A stretch of DNA of 43,263 nt from Candidatus Zixiibacteriota bacterium (lineage in GTDB: Bacteria; Zixibacteria; MSB-5A5; GN15; FEB-12), in assembly GCA_022571845.1 (NCBI GenBank), contig JACZXB010000013.1, positions 12,501 to 55,763 of the forward strand, read 5' to 3'. Of the stretch, positions 42,246 through 43,263 are shown in pieces (positions within the stretch are counted from its first letter, which is position 1; every line of letters begins with the position of its first letter). The notes under the pieces were generated by a model that saw only the letters and a list, made by a program, of their open reading frames with translations, was not told the origin of the DNA and did not search any database. Position numbers and translations under genes: made by a program.

Positions 42246-42326
42246 CAAGCAGTTTTTAGACAAAAAGCAACTAATTTCTGAAGGCCTATCAACTAATATC
42301 GGCTCAGAATGGAAGACCAATACATA

Positions 42327-42356
42327 TTGACCAAAGCTGCTTTTGTGTTATATATA
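42327..42356 (+). promoter_or_regulatory. Possible promoter of the adhesin gene
   Basis: TTGACC (42327-42332), an 18-base spacer and TATATA (42351-42356) lie about 80 bases before the ATG at 42435. The -10 box is inside a perfect 14-base palindrome, TATATAGCTATATA (42351-42364). A small hairpin, GGACT/AGTCC (42367-42371 and 42377-42381), follows in the leader. Confidence 0.4.
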
Positions 42357-42434
42357 GCTATATAATGGACTAACAAAGTCCCTGTACACCATAATGTTAT
42401 AAAACATAACAGCTATTATCCTGGAGGTAATCCA

Positions 42435-43263
42435 ATGCGCACTTTCCTAACGCTCGCAATCGTTCTCATCACTGCCTTTAGCTCATCAAAGGCAGCTGTT
42501 CCCCAGCTAATTAATTACCAGGGTGTCCTGACAGATTCAACCGGTGCCGGTCTTGATACAGACGTATTTATGACATTCAGCATTTATGATGCTGCTGTTG
42601 GAGGAACACTCCTCTGGACCGAACCCATTCCTATTGTGACAGTAACGGAAGGGCGGTTTAATGTTTTGCTCGGTTCGCTTTCACCCCTCGATGTTTCAAT
42701 TTTTGACGGCTCCATACGTTATCTTGGGATTACAGTCGAAGCTGATCCGGAAATATCGCCAAGAATTCAACTGGTTTCAGTGCCCTACTCTTTCCGCTCA
42801 CAAGAAGCCGATGTCACTGATCTCGCTATTCTGGCCCTGCATGCCGACACAGCTGACTTCGCGGATACAGCCAACTTTGCGGATACGGCCGCACTGGCGG
42901 TGTTAGCGTTAGTGGCTGAGTTAGCGATTTTTGCCGATTCAGCGCGTGTTGCTGATGAGCTTGACAGCCTTAGTTCTGAAGATTTCTCACGCACCGGCCA
43001 CTCTCATGGTGGTGGCGGGGGCTGGACCGACGATGGCACAGTCGTCAGACTTGATGCTTCAGCAGACTCAGTCGGCATCGGTACAACAACTCCGACCGAG
43101 AAGCTTGATGTAGTTGGCAATCTCGTCGTCAGTGGCAAAGTTTCAATCGGGCCGGGGCATACACTTACAGGAGTTTCAGCGACAATTACAGGAGGTCATG
43201 ATAACACAGCCAGCGGCTTGGAATCTACAGTGAGTGGAGGTCATGATAACACGGCCAGTGGAC
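42435..43263 (+). CDS. Secreted repeat adhesin with YadA-like head repeats, cut off by the window end
   Basis: The first 276 codons are visible. A signal peptide (MRTFLTLAIVLITAFSSSKA) leads into a conserved domain (PQLINYQGVLTDSTGAGL; SVPYSFRSQEA) found at the start of many FCB tail-fibre-like surface proteins. Next is an Ala/Asp-rich stretch with ADTADFADTANFADTAA, likely coiled-coil, then a Gly/His linker, VGIGTTTPTEKLDVVGNL, and 15-residue head repeats GGHDNTASGLESTVS as in trimeric autotransporter adhesins. GGAGG lies seven bases before the ATG. It is divergent from the riboflavin operon. The C-terminal anchor is outside the window. Confidence 0.85.
   Translation, partial: MRTFLTLAIVLITAFSSSKAAVPQLINYQGVLTDSTGAGLDTDVFMTFSIYDAAVGGTLLWTEPIPIVTVTEGRFNVLLGSLSPLDVSIFDGSIRYLGITVEADPEISPRIQLVSVPYSFRSQEADVTDLAILALHADTADFADTANFADTAALAVLALVAELAIFADSARVADELDSLSSEDFSRTGHSHGGGGGWTDDGTVVRLDASADSVGIGTTTPTEKLDVVGNLVVSGKVSIGPGHTLTGVSATITGGHDNTASGLESTVSGGHDNTASG
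43191..43263 (+). repeat. 45-base tandem repeats of the adhesin head
   Basis: GGAGGTCATGATAACAC starts at 43191 and again at 43236, a 45-base period that equals 15 residues. Between the two visible units the shared bases differ only at a few third positions. The array continues beyond the window. Confidence 0.8.

Overview
The window looks like a chromosome segment of an uncultured Gram-negative bacterium of the FCB superphylum. Candidate phylum Zixibacteria is my best guess. The evidence is a secretin and an Omp85-like barrel (so two membranes), an M6 protease ending in a FlgD/T9SS-type sorting domain with an NPFNPST motif, a secreted protein ending in a dockerin with DFIFRGG-type repeats, and several very large GT-C membrane glycosyltransferases. 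The phylum is an inference; the partial 16S rRNA in the window would settle it.

Layout. 1-1.25 kb: the 5' four fifths of a 16S rRNA gene on the minus strand, with its leader, BoxA and a near-consensus promoter up to about 1.48 kb. 1.8-4.3 kb: a YfhO-like membrane protein. 4.3-7.8 kb: a minus-strand block with a YCII-like protein, umuC, an exported ankyrin protein and the SRAP/YedK abasic-site protein, plus a fossil of a second umuC 3' end. 7.9-12 kb: a GT39-like transferase with a TPR tail, a DUF3592 protein and two tandem HTH/WYL regulators. 12.3-17.3 kb: a surface operon of lipoprotein, outer-membrane barrel and M6 protease. 17.4-21.7 kb: a zinc-ribbon protein, a dockerin-bearing metalloprotease-like protein and an Omp85-like barrel. 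21.8-29.6 kb: a compact type IV pilus/type II secretion operon of eight genes (pilB, pilC, two prepilins, a pilM-pilN fusion, pilO, pilP, secretin). 29.6-31.4 kb: a MauE/DoxX-rhodanese pair and a ZIP metal transporter. 31.5-32.8 kb: a small solitary transcription unit and an orphan sigma-region-4 protein paired with a membrane coiled-coil protein. 32.9-38.0 kb: a three-gene envelope glycan operon (DUF2723 transferase, GT4 transferase, flippase-like protein). 38.2-42.25 kb: the riboflavin operon ribD-ribE-ribBA-ribH-nusB behind an FMN riboswitch. 42.4 kb to the end: the start of a secreted, YadA-head-like repeat adhesin.

How it works together. Most of the window is housekeeping or envelope function: surface glycosylation, protein export and surface attachment. 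The best mechanistic signals are regulatory. The FMN riboswitch can be read almost completely, as aptamer, 10-bp antiterminator, terminator and a start codon directly after the U tract. Divergent promoters place two genes in apparently leaderless mRNAs. A small unit at 31.5-31.86 kb has a full-length Shine-Dalgarno tract but no normal gene behind it. I see no mobile element, CRISPR array, tRNA or prophage, and no convincing wholly new multi-gene system. The least explained loci are the sigma4/coiled-coil pair with its neighbouring small unit, and the dockerin protein.
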